A stretch of 64,000 nt of DNA from Parerythrobacter aestuarii (GCF_030140925.1 NZ_JARBWD010000001.1:930001-994000), one strand, 5' to 3'. Positions 38,057 to 50,495 are shown, numbered from the stretch's first letter. Notes: generated by a model from the letters alone, not told the origin. A program made the numbers and translations.

Positions 38057-40282
38057 TCAGCGGCGGCTGGTCACGGTCTTTCGGGATTTGGCATTCTTCA
38101 ATACGTCAACGCGCCAGAAGTGGACCGGTTTCAACTCTTTCCGGACGAACAGCGCCGACTGATCGGCGTAGTGCTTGCTGACAGGGCGGGTCACTGCGGC
38201 ACCGAACGGTTGGATCGAGCGCGATCTCACCTTTTCGCCAGCCAGCCACTCGACCCACATGATGAAGCTGTCGCCATGGACGACCTGCAACCGGCCGTCG
38301 GGATCGACCTGCCAGGTGGTCGAAGCGCGCAGCGTGTCCGAGCCGCCGTCGAGTGGCAGGTCGACAGCAAAAGGTGCGGTCGATCCTTGTCGCAGCCGCA
38401 ACAGCTCGCCCATCGGCGGGTCGAGGCGCCCGAAATGCTCCATCAGGTGATCGACCGACCATTGCAGCTGCTCGGCGACATCGGGCAGGTCCTTGTTCTG
38501 GTACTCTGCCGACATAAAATCCTTGATCATCAGCAGCGCGAGCGCGTCTCCGGAGCCTTTGCCGTCAGCGGTAAAATCCCAGTCGAGTAGCAAGCGACGG
38601 GCCTCGTCGAGCTTGCCATTCTCCGGTTTCATTCTTTCCAGCGCATCCCACAGGTCGGAGACATAGCCTTCGCGCTCATAGGCACGGTCATACTTGATCC
38701 GCTCCAGTGCGTCGCGGTCTAGCTGGTTGGCTTCGCTCAGCAGTTTCCACGCCCGGCGCGAGCGGTTGGTCTGCTTGAGCTCGACCCCCAGCTCGGGCGC
38801 GAAGTCGGCAGGATCGAGATCATCCGCCGCGCCAGCTGCCGTGTAAGGCTCGTTGTTGGCATTGTAGAGCCAGCCGGAGGACGGATTGACGATCTTGGGC
38901 AACTGCTCGAAGTCGACTGTGTCTTCCCAGATCAGCGAACTTTCATTGCCGGGCAGGACTCCGCGCCAGTTGTAGCCGGGCTTCCGGTCCGGGAAAGCGG
39001 CGTTGTAGAGATAAGCGATATTGCCTTCGGCATCGGCGTAGATGGCGTTGAAGTTGGGATTCTCCATCTTTTCGTACACCGCCATCCACTCTTCGAGCGA
39101 CTGTGCCCGGCCTAGGCGGTAGTAGGCGTCCATCGATTCAATGCTGTCCATCTTGGCATAGCGCAGAGCGAAAGCACCGTTGTCGTTGATGATCACCGGG
39201 CCGTGCACGCTGCGATAGAAGGTCTGCGGGATCGGGAGGACGACCGGACCAAACTTCACCGGCAGGATTTCGGTCTTCTCTTCCAGCTCGTGCCATTCGC
39301 CGTCGAGGCGGTAGCGCGTGCCGGTTTCATCCATCTCCAACTGGTAGATATCGACTAGGTCGGGGCGATTGACGGTGTAGGTCCAGCCCAGCTTTTCGTT
39401 GTGGCCCAGCACCGGGTAGGGCGTGCCGGGCAGATTGGCTCCGGCGAAATGCCAGCCTTCTTCGCTTTCAACCACCAGTTCGTACCATGAGACACCGCCG
39501 CGCCAGGGTTGGTGACTGTTGGAGATCAGCGTGCTCGGCCCACCCGATTTTTCCGGCGTGATAGCGAAGGCGTTGGAGCCGGACAGCGCTGCCATCTCGC
39601 CCCATGGCAAGGGAAAGCGTGTCGCGCTGGCCTGCTCGGGAGCGGCTTCGGCTTCGGTCACGGCCCCATCCGCATCGCGCGGGAAGCCCGGGATGTCCGG
39701 ACCGAATTCGCGCCGCAGCGGCTTGCCTTCCACAAGGTTGCCGATGATCGAACCGATACCGAAGAAGAAAGGTTGGCGCAGGGCAAATCCCGCAGCCACA
39801 TCCTCGCCATTGATAGGGAAAAGGCCAGCCAGCTTCAGTTCTGCAGGGTGGCTTATTGCATAGTCATTGAGGCCGCTGGCATAGGCTTCGAACAGGGCCT
39901 GCGTGTCTTCGGGCAGCGCGGCATAGTTGCGCTCCGCCGTGCCGCGCGCATCGACCAAGTGATAGGCAAAGTCGATCTGCGCGCCGTCGGGCCCGGCAAT
40001 CGCACCATAGCGTCCCTTTGCCATCGCGATCACATCTTGCAGGGTGAAGAAGTCGTCCTCGCTCTGCGCGATTGCGACGCCATACGCGACATCGGGATCG
40101 GTCTTGCCGTATATGTGCGGGACGCCGAATTCATCGCGGATGATCTCGGCACTGTAGGTATGGCCGGCCGCTGGTGCTTCGCCAGCGCGGGCGTAGAACG
40201 GCTCCCATGTCATCAGGCCGATCACAACGACCAGCGCCAAGACTACCAGCGCCCCACCGAGGCGCACAATCCACTTCTTCAT
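38057..40282 (-). CDS. Penicillin acylase family (Ntn) hydrolase
   Basis: 741 residues. An N-terminal signal/anchor (about 9-26) precedes the alpha chain, a spacer with FPLPWGEM, and the self-processing nucleophile Ser236 in GSNAFAI that begins the beta chain. Later NSHQPWRGGVSWYEL and GWTYTVNRPDLVDIY are family-like. Members hydrolyse amide bonds in penicillins, acyl-homoserine lactones or related amides; the substrate here is unknown. Coexpressed with the M16 peptidase. Confidence 0.9.
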   Translation of the reverse strand: MKKWIVRLGGALVVLALVVVIGLMTWEPFYARAGEAPAAGHTYSAEIIRDEFGVPHIYGKTDPDVAYGVAIAQSEDDFFTLQDVIAMAKGRYGAIAGPDGAQIDFAYHLVDARGTAERNYAALPEDTQALFEAYASGLNDYAISHPAELKLAGLFPINGEDVAAGFALRQPFFFGIGSIIGNLVEGKPLRREFGPDIPGFPRDADGAVTEAEAAPEQASATRFPLPWGEMAALSGSNAFAITPEKSGGPSTLISNSHQPWRGGVSWYELVVESEEGWHFAGANLPGTPYPVLGHNEKLGWTYTVNRPDLVDIYQLEMDETGTRYRLDGEWHELEEKTEILPVKFGPVVLPIPQTFYRSVHGPVIINDNGAFALRYAKMDSIESMDAYYRLGRAQSLEEWMAVYEKMENPNFNAIYADAEGNIAYLYNAAFPDRKPGYNWRGVLPGNESSLIWEDTVDFEQLPKIVNPSSGWLYNANNEPYTAAGAADDLDPADFAPELGVELKQTNRSRRAWKLLSEANQLDRDALERIKYDRAYEREGYVSDLWDALERMKPENGKLDEARRLLLDWDFTADGKGSGDALALLMIKDFMSAEYQNKDLPDVAEQLQWSVDHLMEHFGRLDPPMGELLRLRQGSTAPFAVDLPLDGGSDTLRASTTWQVDPDGRLQVVHGDSFIMWVEWLAGEKVRSRSIQPFGAAVTRPVSKHYADQSALFVRKELKPVHFWRVDVLKNAKSRKTVTSRR

Positions 40283-40404
40283 CGCGAATCCTCTCTTGCC
40301 AGGGGCCTAGCGAGGCTACCCGGCAGGGTGAAGGGAAAACGACTCAGGAAAACTTGCCGCTCCACCTTCCGGTCTGAGGTTGGGACACGCTACCCACCCG
40401 AATC

Positions 40405-41847
40405 GTGAACGCGGAAATTACCATAGGCTACCAAGCAGGCGAGCAGCCGGTCGTCTTCGATATCGAAGAACTGCTGGCGACGCGCCTGCTGGTGCAAGGC
40501 AACAGCGGGTCGGGCAAGTCGCACCTGCTGCGGAGGCTGCTCGAAGAAAGCGCCGGCATGGTCCAGCAGGTCGTTGTCGACCCTGAAGGCGATTTCACTT
40601 CGCTCGCTGATGCCTTCGACCATGTGGTGATCGACAGTGCGGCTTATTCGCCGCCGGAAATCGAAGCATTGGCGCGGCGTTGCCGCGAGCACCGGGCAAG
40701 CGTCGTGCTGGCACTGGAAGGGCTGGAAGTGGAGCAGCAGATTCGCTGCGCTGCGCAATTCCTCAATGCGCTGTTCGATGCCCCGCGCGAACACTGGTTC
40801 CCGGCGTTGGTGGTGGTCGACGAAGCGCAGATGTTTGCGCCCTCGGTTGCGGGTGAGATCGGCGAGGATACGCGCCGGATGACGCTTTCGGCGATGACCA
40901 ATCTGATGTGCCGCGGTCGCAAGCGCGGCCTCGCCGGGATTGTCGCCACCCAGCGGCTGGCCAAACTGGCGAAGAATGTCGCGGCGGAGGCTTCCAACTT
41001 CCTGATGGGCCGGACCTTCCTTGATATCGACATGCAGCGCGCCGCCGACCTGCTGGGCATGGAGCGCAAGCAGGCCGAGCGGATCCGCGACCTGGAGCGA
41101 GGGCATTTCCTCGCGCTGGGCCCGGCGATCAGCCGCCGCCCCGTGGCGGTGAAGATCGGTCCCGTCCGCACCGGGCATAAGGCGCGAGCAGAAGGTTTGA
41201 TGCCCTTGCCTGCGGCACCGACGCAGGGGATGGAAGCCCTGCTGACCGGCGACCTTGCCGCCGATGTGCAGGTTACAGCGCCGCCGCCTCCACCACCACG
41301 TCCGGTGCCTCACCCCGAGCAACTCGTGCCCGATCGCGCGCCCGCACCTGCCGTTGCATCGGCCGATCCCGAGCACCAGGCCGAGCGCACGGCTTCGCTA
41401 GACGCCATCCTCGGCTCCCTTGCCCGCGAAGATGGTTCGACATTCCAGTCGGCAAGCCGTCTCTACCAAGCCTTCCTCACGCGGGCGCGAACCGAAGGTT
41501 TTCTCGGCGTGCCCATGGACATGGGCGAGTTCCGCCGCCGCTTTGCCATTGCCAGCGTTGACCTCGACCGATTTGCGGATTGCGACAGACAGCGCCTGAT
41601 GGCGCTGGTCGAGGGTGTCGATGACGATATCGTGGCCCCTTACCTCGCCATCGCTGCGGCTGCGATGGATGGTCTTCCGGCACCCGATGACAACGAATTG
41701 GCGCGGGTCTATGGCACCAGCTCCCCGGGACGAATCCGGCGTTTGCTCGACCATCTCGAGAAGCTGGGCCTGATCGTGGTGCGAGAGGAATTCGGGGGCG
41801 GGCGAAGCCTGCTGGTTCCGGGCGTCGAACCCCAGTCTGCGAACTGA
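40405..41847 (+). CDS. HerA/DUF87-type ATPase with C-terminal helical DNA-binding-like domain
   Basis: 480 residues from a GTG. Walker A GNSGSGKS is at 32-39 and Walker B VVVDEAQMF near 135-143, then a conserved GRKRGLAGIVATQR arginine-finger-like segment. A proline-rich linker (about 290-325) leads to a C-terminal domain ending in a winged-helix-like segment (YGTSSPGRIRRLLDHLEKLGLI). Different from the other HerA-like gene at 10834. No nuclease or restriction partner is adjacent. Role unknown, perhaps DNA repair. Confidence 0.75.
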   Translation: MNAEITIGYQAGEQPVVFDIEELLATRLLVQGNSGSGKSHLLRRLLEESAGMVQQVVVDPEGDFTSLADAFDHVVIDSAAYSPPEIEALARRCREHRASVVLALEGLEVEQQIRCAAQFLNALFDAPREHWFPALVVVDEAQMFAPSVAGEIGEDTRRMTLSAMTNLMCRGRKRGLAGIVATQRLAKLAKNVAAEASNFLMGRTFLDIDMQRAADLLGMERKQAERIRDLERGHFLALGPAISRRPVAVKIGPVRTGHKARAEGLMPLPAAPTQGMEALLTGDLAADVQVTAPPPPPPRPVPHPEQLVPDRAPAPAVASADPEHQAERTASLDAILGSLAREDGSTFQSASRLYQAFLTRARTEGFLGVPMDMGEFRRRFAIASVDLDRFADCDRQRLMALVEGVDDDIVAPYLAIAAAAMDGLPAPDDNELARVYGTSSPGRIRRLLDHLEKLGLIVVREEFGGGRSLLVPGVEPQSAN

Positions 41848-41949
41848 TCCGCCAAGTTTTTTCGCAGCTTGCCTCTGGTCCTGTGGTGACAGGGTCCTAT
41901 ATCCGAGTAACACACCTCATTTTTGACGCAGGTCATTGCATACGCAGGG

Positions 41950-41977
41950 CTTGTGTTGCAAAAATGCAACATTATAT
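41950..41977 (+). promoter_or_regulatory. Candidate clpB heat-shock-type promoter spanning a palindrome
   Basis: CTTGTG (41950-41955) and TTATAT (41972-41977) are spaced 16 bp and resemble alphaproteobacterial RpoH promoters. TGTTGCA-AAAA-TGCAACA (41954-41971), a perfect 7-bp inverted repeat, lies between the two elements, where a repressor could bind. Confidence 0.4.
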
Positions 41978-42004
41978 GTCTCGGGTAACAGTTGAGGGAC
42001 CACC

Positions 42005-44584
<2,580 letters not shown>

Positions 44585-44942
44585 TTCTTACAACGCTGCG
44601 GGATTCGCGCCCGCCAACGCTGCGTTGCAACAATTCGAACAGGCCACCGCGCGACTGCAGTGTAACGCTCTGTCGTGCGAAGGCTGTTCTGCGCAACTTT
44701 CTGCCGCCAGCCTACGCTCGCCACAGAAATTGTGGGAATTAAGCAACAACATTACAGCACAATGAACGGAACCCTCTCCAACCGCTTTGACATTCCGAGG
44801 TGGCCTGATGCAGACGTATGCCTTCGCAGGAACTGGGGGTTCCCGCACATTCGGATAATCGGGAAAGCTGCCTGGGGCGGTTTTCCCGTTGCTGTTATCT
44901 GAAGGGGGCGCGCCAGTTCCAGTTGTCGCGACTGGAGAAGTT
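44585..44942. other. 358-bp intergenic region: clpB 3' side and TonB receptor leader
   Basis: No convincing gene. It contains an A/T-richer patch near 44730-44770, then a leader with an imperfect long hairpin (CGGGAAA near 44860 with TTTTCCCG near 44882). A CCAGT/ACTGG stem at 44919-44935 overlaps the ribosome site GGAGAAG of the receptor. A 46-codon frame (44762-44902) lacks a ribosome site. I see no terminator with a T run after clpB. Confidence 0.5.
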
Positions 44943-47900
44943 ATGAAAAAGTTCCAATCGAATTCGTTGAAGGGCCTCGCGGTTTCGGCATCTGTCGTTG
45001 CGCTGGCCATTTCGGGCCCCGCATTCGCACAGGACGAAGATGGCCAGGATGAAGAGTGCGTTGCAGACGCTGCCGGCAACCTGCCTGACGGCTGTGACAT
45101 CAGCACCCCGACCCCGACGCCTGGTGGCGGTCAGATCGTCGTTACCGGTTCGCGCCTGAAGCGCGACACCTTCTCCAGCATTTCGCCGCTGCAGGTCCTC
45201 ACCTCCGAAGACCAGAACGAAGGCGGCCTGTTCGATCCGGCCCAGATCCTGCAGCGCTCGGAAGCTGCTGCCGGCCAGCAGATCGATGCGACCTTCCAGG
45301 GCTTCGTGCTCGACAACGGCCCGGGTTCGCAGACCATCAACCTGCGCGGTCTGGGTGCCGACCGTACGCTGCTCCTCATCAACGGTCGCCGCATGGCGCC
45401 GGCCGGTGTGGAAGGCGCGCCGACCAACCCGTCGCTCAACCTGCTGCCGGGTACGCTGGTCGAACGCTATGACCTGCTGCTTGACGGTGCATCGTCGGTT
45501 TATGGTTCCGACGCAGTCGCGGGCGTTGTCAACGTTGTCCTCAAGAAGGACTTCGACGGCCTGGAACTGCGTGTCGACGGCAACGTGAACCCGCAGGGTG
45601 GCGGCGACGACTACACGCTGGGTGCAGCCTGGGGTAAGAATTTCGACCGCGGCTTCTTCGGCATCGGCGTGGAATACTCGGTCCGTGACGAAATCCGCCT
45701 GCGTGACCGCGACTTCTTCGACGGTTGCGACACCCACTACGAAATTGACCAGAACGGCAACATTCGCACAGTTGGCTTGGCTGATAACGCTGCGGTCCAG
45801 AACCGTAACCCGGCCATTTCGGTTGCAGAGAGCGAATGTAAGATCAGCGGCATCAGCGGCCGTATCTTCCAGCCCTATGCGCGTTTCGGTTCGGTCTATT
45901 TCCCGGGCAATGGCAACATCGCCAACTTCCCGCTCGATCCGCGCACTGGCCGTCCGTTCCCGTTCGGTGAATCGACCAACGCCTTTGGACAGGACCTCGA
46001 CACCAACGGCGACGGCATCCGCGACGTTGACTTCCAGAACGTCAACACCAACGGTGCCAACCAGAACCAGGTCTTCGTGCCTGAGCAGAAACTGCTCAAC
46101 ATTATGGCGTATGGTGAGTACACCATTCCCAGCGAAATCAACCTGACGCCGTATTTCGAGTTCAACTACAGCCGGGCAGAGATCTACGGCGAAGAAACCT
46201 TCATTGCGCAGGTTTTCCCCTATGTGCCTGACTTGAACCCGTTCAACCCGTGTAACTTCCTGACCAACCCGGATGGTGTCGACTGTCGCGCTGTTGATAA
46301 CGAAAGTCTCGGACTGACCGGTACCCCGTTTGCTCTGTCGACCGGTTTCACGCTGCCGACCCTGCCGATTTTTTCGATCCGCGGTGATCGCAACGATATC
46401 GACGTTGTGCAGGAACAGATCCGCGCGGTCGTCGGTATGCGCGGCGACATGCCGATCTTCGGCCCGAGCTGGAGCTTCGACACTTCGCTCGTCTATTCGC
46501 GTGCGAAGGGTGTCTCGAAGCGCCGCGGTATCCGTGAGGACCGCCTGGCCCTCGCGCTGGGTCTCGACCCGACGGCCGATTACAATGGCGACGGCATCGT
46601 CGACAATGACGGCGACGGTATTGCCGACGACTACGATGCCAACGTCGACGTGTTCGGCATCTTCGGCGACCCGCTGTGGATCGGCGTCTGTAACGCTGCT
46701 GGCATGGCTAACCCCAGCCTCGCTGCTCCGGACCTGAATGCTTCGGGCTGTGTGCCGGTCAACCTGTTCGCTCCGAGCGTCCTGACCGGTGCCGTCGGCG
46801 ACTTCGCCACCCAGGCCGAACGTGACTACCTGTTCGGTGAGCGCGTCTTCAACACGATCTACAAGCAGATCACCTGGAACGCCTTCATCACCGGTGACCT
46901 GTTCGAACTGCCGGGTGGTACGGTCGGGATGGTGCTTGGTGGTGAATACCGCCGCGACGAGATCAACTCGCAGCCTGACACCGTTGCTTCGAACGGCCTG
47001 TTCTGGGGCTTCTTCTCGGACAAGGGTGCAGTCGGTAACAAGGAAATCAAGGAAGCCTTTGCCGAGATCGATCTCCCGATCGTCGCCGGTGTCCCGGGCT
47101 TCCAGGAACTCGACGTCAAGCTCGCCGGCCGTATCACGGACGACGAGTACTACGGCACCAACTACACCTATTCGGGTGCGATTGGCTGGCGTCCGTTCAG
47201 CCCGCTGTTGCTGCGTGCCACCTACGGTACGTCGTTCCGCGCGCCGAACCTGCGCGAGAACTTCCTCGCCGGCCAGAGCGGCTTCAACACGCTGTTCGAC
47301 CCCTGTGCGGTCCCGACCAATGCTTTCGTCAACGGTGCCTACAGCGCAGCCGACGACCAGCGTGACCCGGTTGTCCTGCAGAACTGTCAGCGTGAAGGTC
47401 GCGACCCGACCAGCGTCGGTATCGATGCTCAGGGCCTCAACACCAACCAGTTCTCGAGCGTCGAAGTCACTACCGGTGGTAGCCTTGACATCGATCCGGA
47501 AACCTCGACCGCTCTGACGGCCGGTTTCTCGTTCGAAGAAACCCTGGCCGGTGTCGACATCAACCTGGGTGCGAGCTACTTCCGCATCAAGCTGGAAGAC
47601 TCGATCATCGAGCCGAGCAGCCAGTTCATCGTCAACGACTGCTACACCCGCAACGATGGTCAGCGCAGCCCGTTCTGTGACCGTATCTCGGCTGACACGG
47701 CGGCGGCTTCGCGTCGCCTGATCAACTCGGTCAACTCGGGCTTCATCAACCTCAACCGCGAGAAGGTCGAAGGCATCGACTTCAACGCCTTCCTCGCTAC
47801 CGATGTCCCGATGTTCGGCGAGAACGTCCGCTTCTCCGTGCAGCTGCGTGCCAATCACCTGCTCGAGAAGTCGACGCTGTTCATCGATGACACCGGTGTT

Positions 47901-48380
47901 GAGCTGTATGATGCGGACGAAGGCGAGTTCGGCTTCCCGCGTTGGACCGGCACCGCCCAGTTCCGCGCCAGCGTCGACAAGTTCCGCCTGACCTACACCA
48001 TCGACTACACCGGTCCGGTGGAGCAGGATCCGGCTGGTATCGACCCGCTGTCGGATGCGTTCGGCAACGGTCCGGACGGGAACCCGACCGGTTTCATCGG
48101 CGATACCTGCCTCGGCGGCGGCTCGGCCAACGGCAATGTGGCCGGCGACAACATCTTCTGTCGCGACGTCGGCTTCGCCAAGGCCCAGTTCCTGCACACC
48201 GTGTCGCTGCGCTACCGTGCAGAAACCTGGTCGGTGCTGGTCGGTGTCAGCAACATCTTCGACACCGCTCCGCCGCTGGTGGATGGCAACGAAGTGTTCG
48301 CAATCAACAACGTCGCGATCGGTAACGGTTACGACTACGATGGCCGCGAATTCTTCATCAGCCTTGAGAAGTCGTTCTAA
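44943..48380 (+). CDS. TonB-dependent receptor with paired cysteines and Ca-loop-like motifs
   Basis: 1145 residues. The start at 44943 follows GGAGAAG; an upstream GTG in frame has no support. Signal peptide ends near AFAQDED, TonB box-like IVVTGSRL (about 64), plug (about 70-220) with LRGLGADRTLLLINGRRM, then a barrel ending EFFISLEKSF. At least 14 cysteines occur in close pairs, suggesting disulfides in surface loops. Two Asp/Gly-rich segments, DTNGDGIRDVD (about 353-363) and YNGDGIVDNDGDGIADDYDAN (about 546-566), look like calcium loops. Substrate unknown; frequent GGT/CGT/GCT codons suggest strong expression. Confidence 0.9.
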   Translation: MKKFQSNSLKGLAVSASVVALAISGPAFAQDEDGQDEECVADAAGNLPDGCDISTPTPTPGGGQIVVTGSRLKRDTFSSISPLQVLTSEDQNEGGLFDPAQILQRSEAAAGQQIDATFQGFVLDNGPGSQTINLRGLGADRTLLLINGRRMAPAGVEGAPTNPSLNLLPGTLVERYDLLLDGASSVYGSDAVAGVVNVVLKKDFDGLELRVDGNVNPQGGGDDYTLGAAWGKNFDRGFFGIGVEYSVRDEIRLRDRDFFDGCDTHYEIDQNGNIRTVGLADNAAVQNRNPAISVAESECKISGISGRIFQPYARFGSVYFPGNGNIANFPLDPRTGRPFPFGESTNAFGQDLDTNGDGIRDVDFQNVNTNGANQNQVFVPEQKLLNIMAYGEYTIPSEINLTPYFEFNYSRAEIYGEETFIAQVFPYVPDLNPFNPCNFLTNPDGVDCRAVDNESLGLTGTPFALSTGFTLPTLPIFSIRGDRNDIDVVQEQIRAVVGMRGDMPIFGPSWSFDTSLVYSRAKGVSKRRGIREDRLALALGLDPTADYNGDGIVDNDGDGIADDYDANVDVFGIFGDPLWIGVCNAAGMANPSLAAPDLNASGCVPVNLFAPSVLTGAVGDFATQAERDYLFGERVFNTIYKQITWNAFITGDLFELPGGTVGMVLGGEYRRDEINSQPDTVASNGLFWGFFSDKGAVGNKEIKEAFAEIDLPIVAGVPGFQELDVKLAGRITDDEYYGTNYTYSGAIGWRPFSPLLLRATYGTSFRAPNLRENFLAGQSGFNTLFDPCAVPTNAFVNGAYSAADDQRDPVVLQNCQREGRDPTSVGIDAQGLNTNQFSSVEVTTGGSLDIDPETSTALTAGFSFEETLAGVDINLGASYFRIKLEDSIIEPSSQFIVNDCYTRNDGQRSPFCDRISADTAAASRRLINSVNSGFINLNREKVEGIDFNAFLATDVPMFGENVRFSVQLRANHLLEKSTLFIDDTGVELYDADEGEFGFPRWTGTAQFRASVDKFRLTYTIDYTGPVEQDPAGIDPLSDAFGNGPDGNPTGFIGDTCLGGGSANGNVAGDNIFCRDVGFAKAQFLHTVSLRYRAETWSVLVGVSNIFDTAPPLVDGNEVFAINNVAIGNGYDYDGREFFISLEKSF

Positions 48381-48408
48381 GCGAGTTCATCTTGCTTGAA
48401 CCATGAAT

Positions 48409-48445
48409 GGGCGGCCCTGTGCGATTGCGCCGGGGCCGCCCTTTT
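48409..48445 (+). terminator. Intrinsic terminator after the first TonB-dependent receptor
   Basis: GGGCGGCCC (48409-48417) pairs with GGGCCGCCC (48433-48441), followed by TTTT. Confidence 0.88.
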
Positions 48446-48485
48446 CATATCATTCCCAATCCCTGAAGTTTGGAAGAGTCGCTCC

Positions 48486-50495
48486 ATGAAGTTTTTGAAG
48501 ACCACCGCCCTTGCCGCTGCCGGCGTTGCAATGACGCTCGGCGGGGCCTTGTCGCCGATACCCGCCATGGCGGGCCCGCAGAATCAGCCGACCGTGCCAA
48601 TCGAGGTGTGGTCGCTGCGCGATTCGATCACAGCGATGCAGCTTTCGCCTGACGGCAAGCACATCCTGCTGCTCAAGAACGAGAGCAAGGAAGGCGAAAA
48701 CATCCTGGAGATCTACGCAACGGCAGATATGTCGAAGCCGCTACGCCGCCTTAACGCGGATCCAATGGAGCTGATCAGCGCACGCTGGGTCAGCAACAAC
48801 TACATCTTCGGAACTGCCTGGCAGCAGAAGCGCAAGTCGGTGAAGAAACAGGAAGAGGATTCCCGCAGCTACCGGACCTATTCCTACAATCTCGACAAGA
48901 ACAAGTTCAACCAGGTCGAAGGCAACTTCTCGATCGTCAGCACGCTGCCCGACGATCCCAACACGGTCCTGGTCCAGACGGGGCGTGGCGACAGCGATCT
49001 CACCGGTGTCGATCCATTCGACCTGTTCCGCCCGCGGTCCTATTATCGCTACAATCTCGAGAGCGGGGCTCGCTCGCTCGTTCTCAAGGGAACGACGAAG
49101 TACCCGTTTGCGAGTTTCGACAACAACGGTTACCCGCGCTTCACTCAGGGTCAGGATGACGACAAGACCGTTCGGACTTACTACCGCAAACCGGGGGACG
49201 GCTCTTGGAAGCAGTTCGGCCCGGTCCTGGACCAGAACGATCCGAGCCAGCTCTATCGCCTCCTAGGTGGCTTTCAGGGTCCGGCCGGTTTCGATCCCAG
49301 CAACCCCAACATTGGCTACATGATCGAAGCTCGTAATGGGGCCGACAAGGCGTCGCTATGGGAGTTCAACTTCGAGACCGGCGAATACACGCGCGAGCTG
49401 TTCAAGGCCGAAAATGCCGATGTCATGGGTATCCTGCAGAGCTCGATCCCCGGGGATGAGCGATTGGTGGCTGCAGTCTATCCCGGCGCAAAGATGGAAT
49501 ACCACTGGTTCGACGAGGAAGAGAAGGCGCTTTACGCCCAGCTCGAGCAGCTGATCCCTAATGCGCACCAGGTCCGGATCTCGAGCCGCTCGCTCGACGG
49601 GCAGTCGATGATCGTGACCAACAGCGGTCCGCGCGATCCTGGTTCCTACTGGTTCGTCAAGGACGGCAAGATCGTCAAGCTCGGCAGCCGTAACCCGTAT
49701 CTCAAGCCGGACCAGCTTTCGGACGTCGAATTCATCCGCTATCCGGCGCGCGACGGGATGATGATCCCGGGATATGTGACCAAGCCGAAGGGCGAGGGGC
49801 CGTTCCCGCTGATCGTCTTGCCGCATGGTGGCCCGGCTGTTCCCGAGGTCGTCGGTTATGACGAGTGGGGCCAGTTGCTGGCCAATGCCGGCTACATGGT
49901 GCTGCAGCCCGGCTATCGCCAGACGGTGGGCTGGGGCCAGAAGCACTTTGATGCCGCTTACGACCAGCACGGCTATGCCATGCAGGACGACAAGGACGAC
50001 GGTGCGCTCTACCTCGTGGAGCAGGGCCTGGTCGATCCCGACCGGATCGCCATGTTCGGCTGGTCATACGGTGGCTATGCCGCGCTCGTCGCGGCGCAGC
50101 GCGAGGACAACATCTACCAGTGTGCGATTGCCGGCGCAGCCGTTTCGCGGGCCGATGTCTGGTATCGCGATGTAGTGGACGCCTATGCTCCTAAGGCGCT
50201 CGATGACTGGTTCCAGACCCGCGGGGTCAAGACCGGCGTGCATCCCTACAACGATGTCGCCAAGACCAATATCCCGCTGCTGATGGTCCATGGCGATGTC
50301 GACCGCCGAGTTCTTTACTACCACATGAAGGACTTCAAGGACGCTGCCGACAAGCTGGGCAAGACCAACATCCAGTATCTCACGCTCAAGGGCGCAGACC
50401 ACTTCTATACGACGCTCATGTATGAGCATCAGGAAGCGTTCTACACCAAGATGCTCGATTACCTCGCCAATGATTGCGGTCCGGGCGGGCTCTGA
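48486..50495 (+). CDS. S9 family (prolyl oligopeptidase-type) serine peptidase, secreted
   Basis: 669 residues; the start at 48486 gives signal peptide MKFLKTTALAAAGVAMTLGG. A beta-propeller-like N-terminal region (about 40-420) caps an alpha/beta-hydrolase with Ser527 in GWSYGG, Asp606 in HGDVDRRV and His639 in GADHFYTT. Cleaves short peptides, probably in the periplasm. Lies between two TonB-dependent receptors on the same strand, but each is separated by a terminator; a peptide-uptake module is a reasonable inference only. Confidence 0.93.
   Translation: MKFLKTTALAAAGVAMTLGGALSPIPAMAGPQNQPTVPIEVWSLRDSITAMQLSPDGKHILLLKNESKEGENILEIYATADMSKPLRRLNADPMELISARWVSNNYIFGTAWQQKRKSVKKQEEDSRSYRTYSYNLDKNKFNQVEGNFSIVSTLPDDPNTVLVQTGRGDSDLTGVDPFDLFRPRSYYRYNLESGARSLVLKGTTKYPFASFDNNGYPRFTQGQDDDKTVRTYYRKPGDGSWKQFGPVLDQNDPSQLYRLLGGFQGPAGFDPSNPNIGYMIEARNGADKASLWEFNFETGEYTRELFKAENADVMGILQSSIPGDERLVAAVYPGAKMEYHWFDEEEKALYAQLEQLIPNAHQVRISSRSLDGQSMIVTNSGPRDPGSYWFVKDGKIVKLGSRNPYLKPDQLSDVEFIRYPARDGMMIPGYVTKPKGEGPFPLIVLPHGGPAVPEVVGYDEWGQLLANAGYMVLQPGYRQTVGWGQKHFDAAYDQHGYAMQDDKDDGALYLVEQGLVDPDRIAMFGWSYGGYAALVAAQREDNIYQCAIAGAAVSRADVWYRDVVDAYAPKALDDWFQTRGVKTGVHPYNDVAKTNIPLLMVHGDVDRRVLYYHMKDFKDAADKLGKTNIQYLTLKGADHFYTTLMYEHQEAFYTKMLDYLANDCGPGGL

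Noticed and set aside
44762..44902. 46-codon leader peptide before the first TonB receptor
   Set aside because: No ribosome site and no composition typical of a coding or attenuation peptide.
44895..48197. 1100-codon open frame on the minus strand antisense to the first TonB receptor
   Set aside because: Low-complexity, Val/Arg/Asp-rich translation with no domain. It results from codon avoidance in the real plus-strand gene, which has a signal peptide, plug and barrel.
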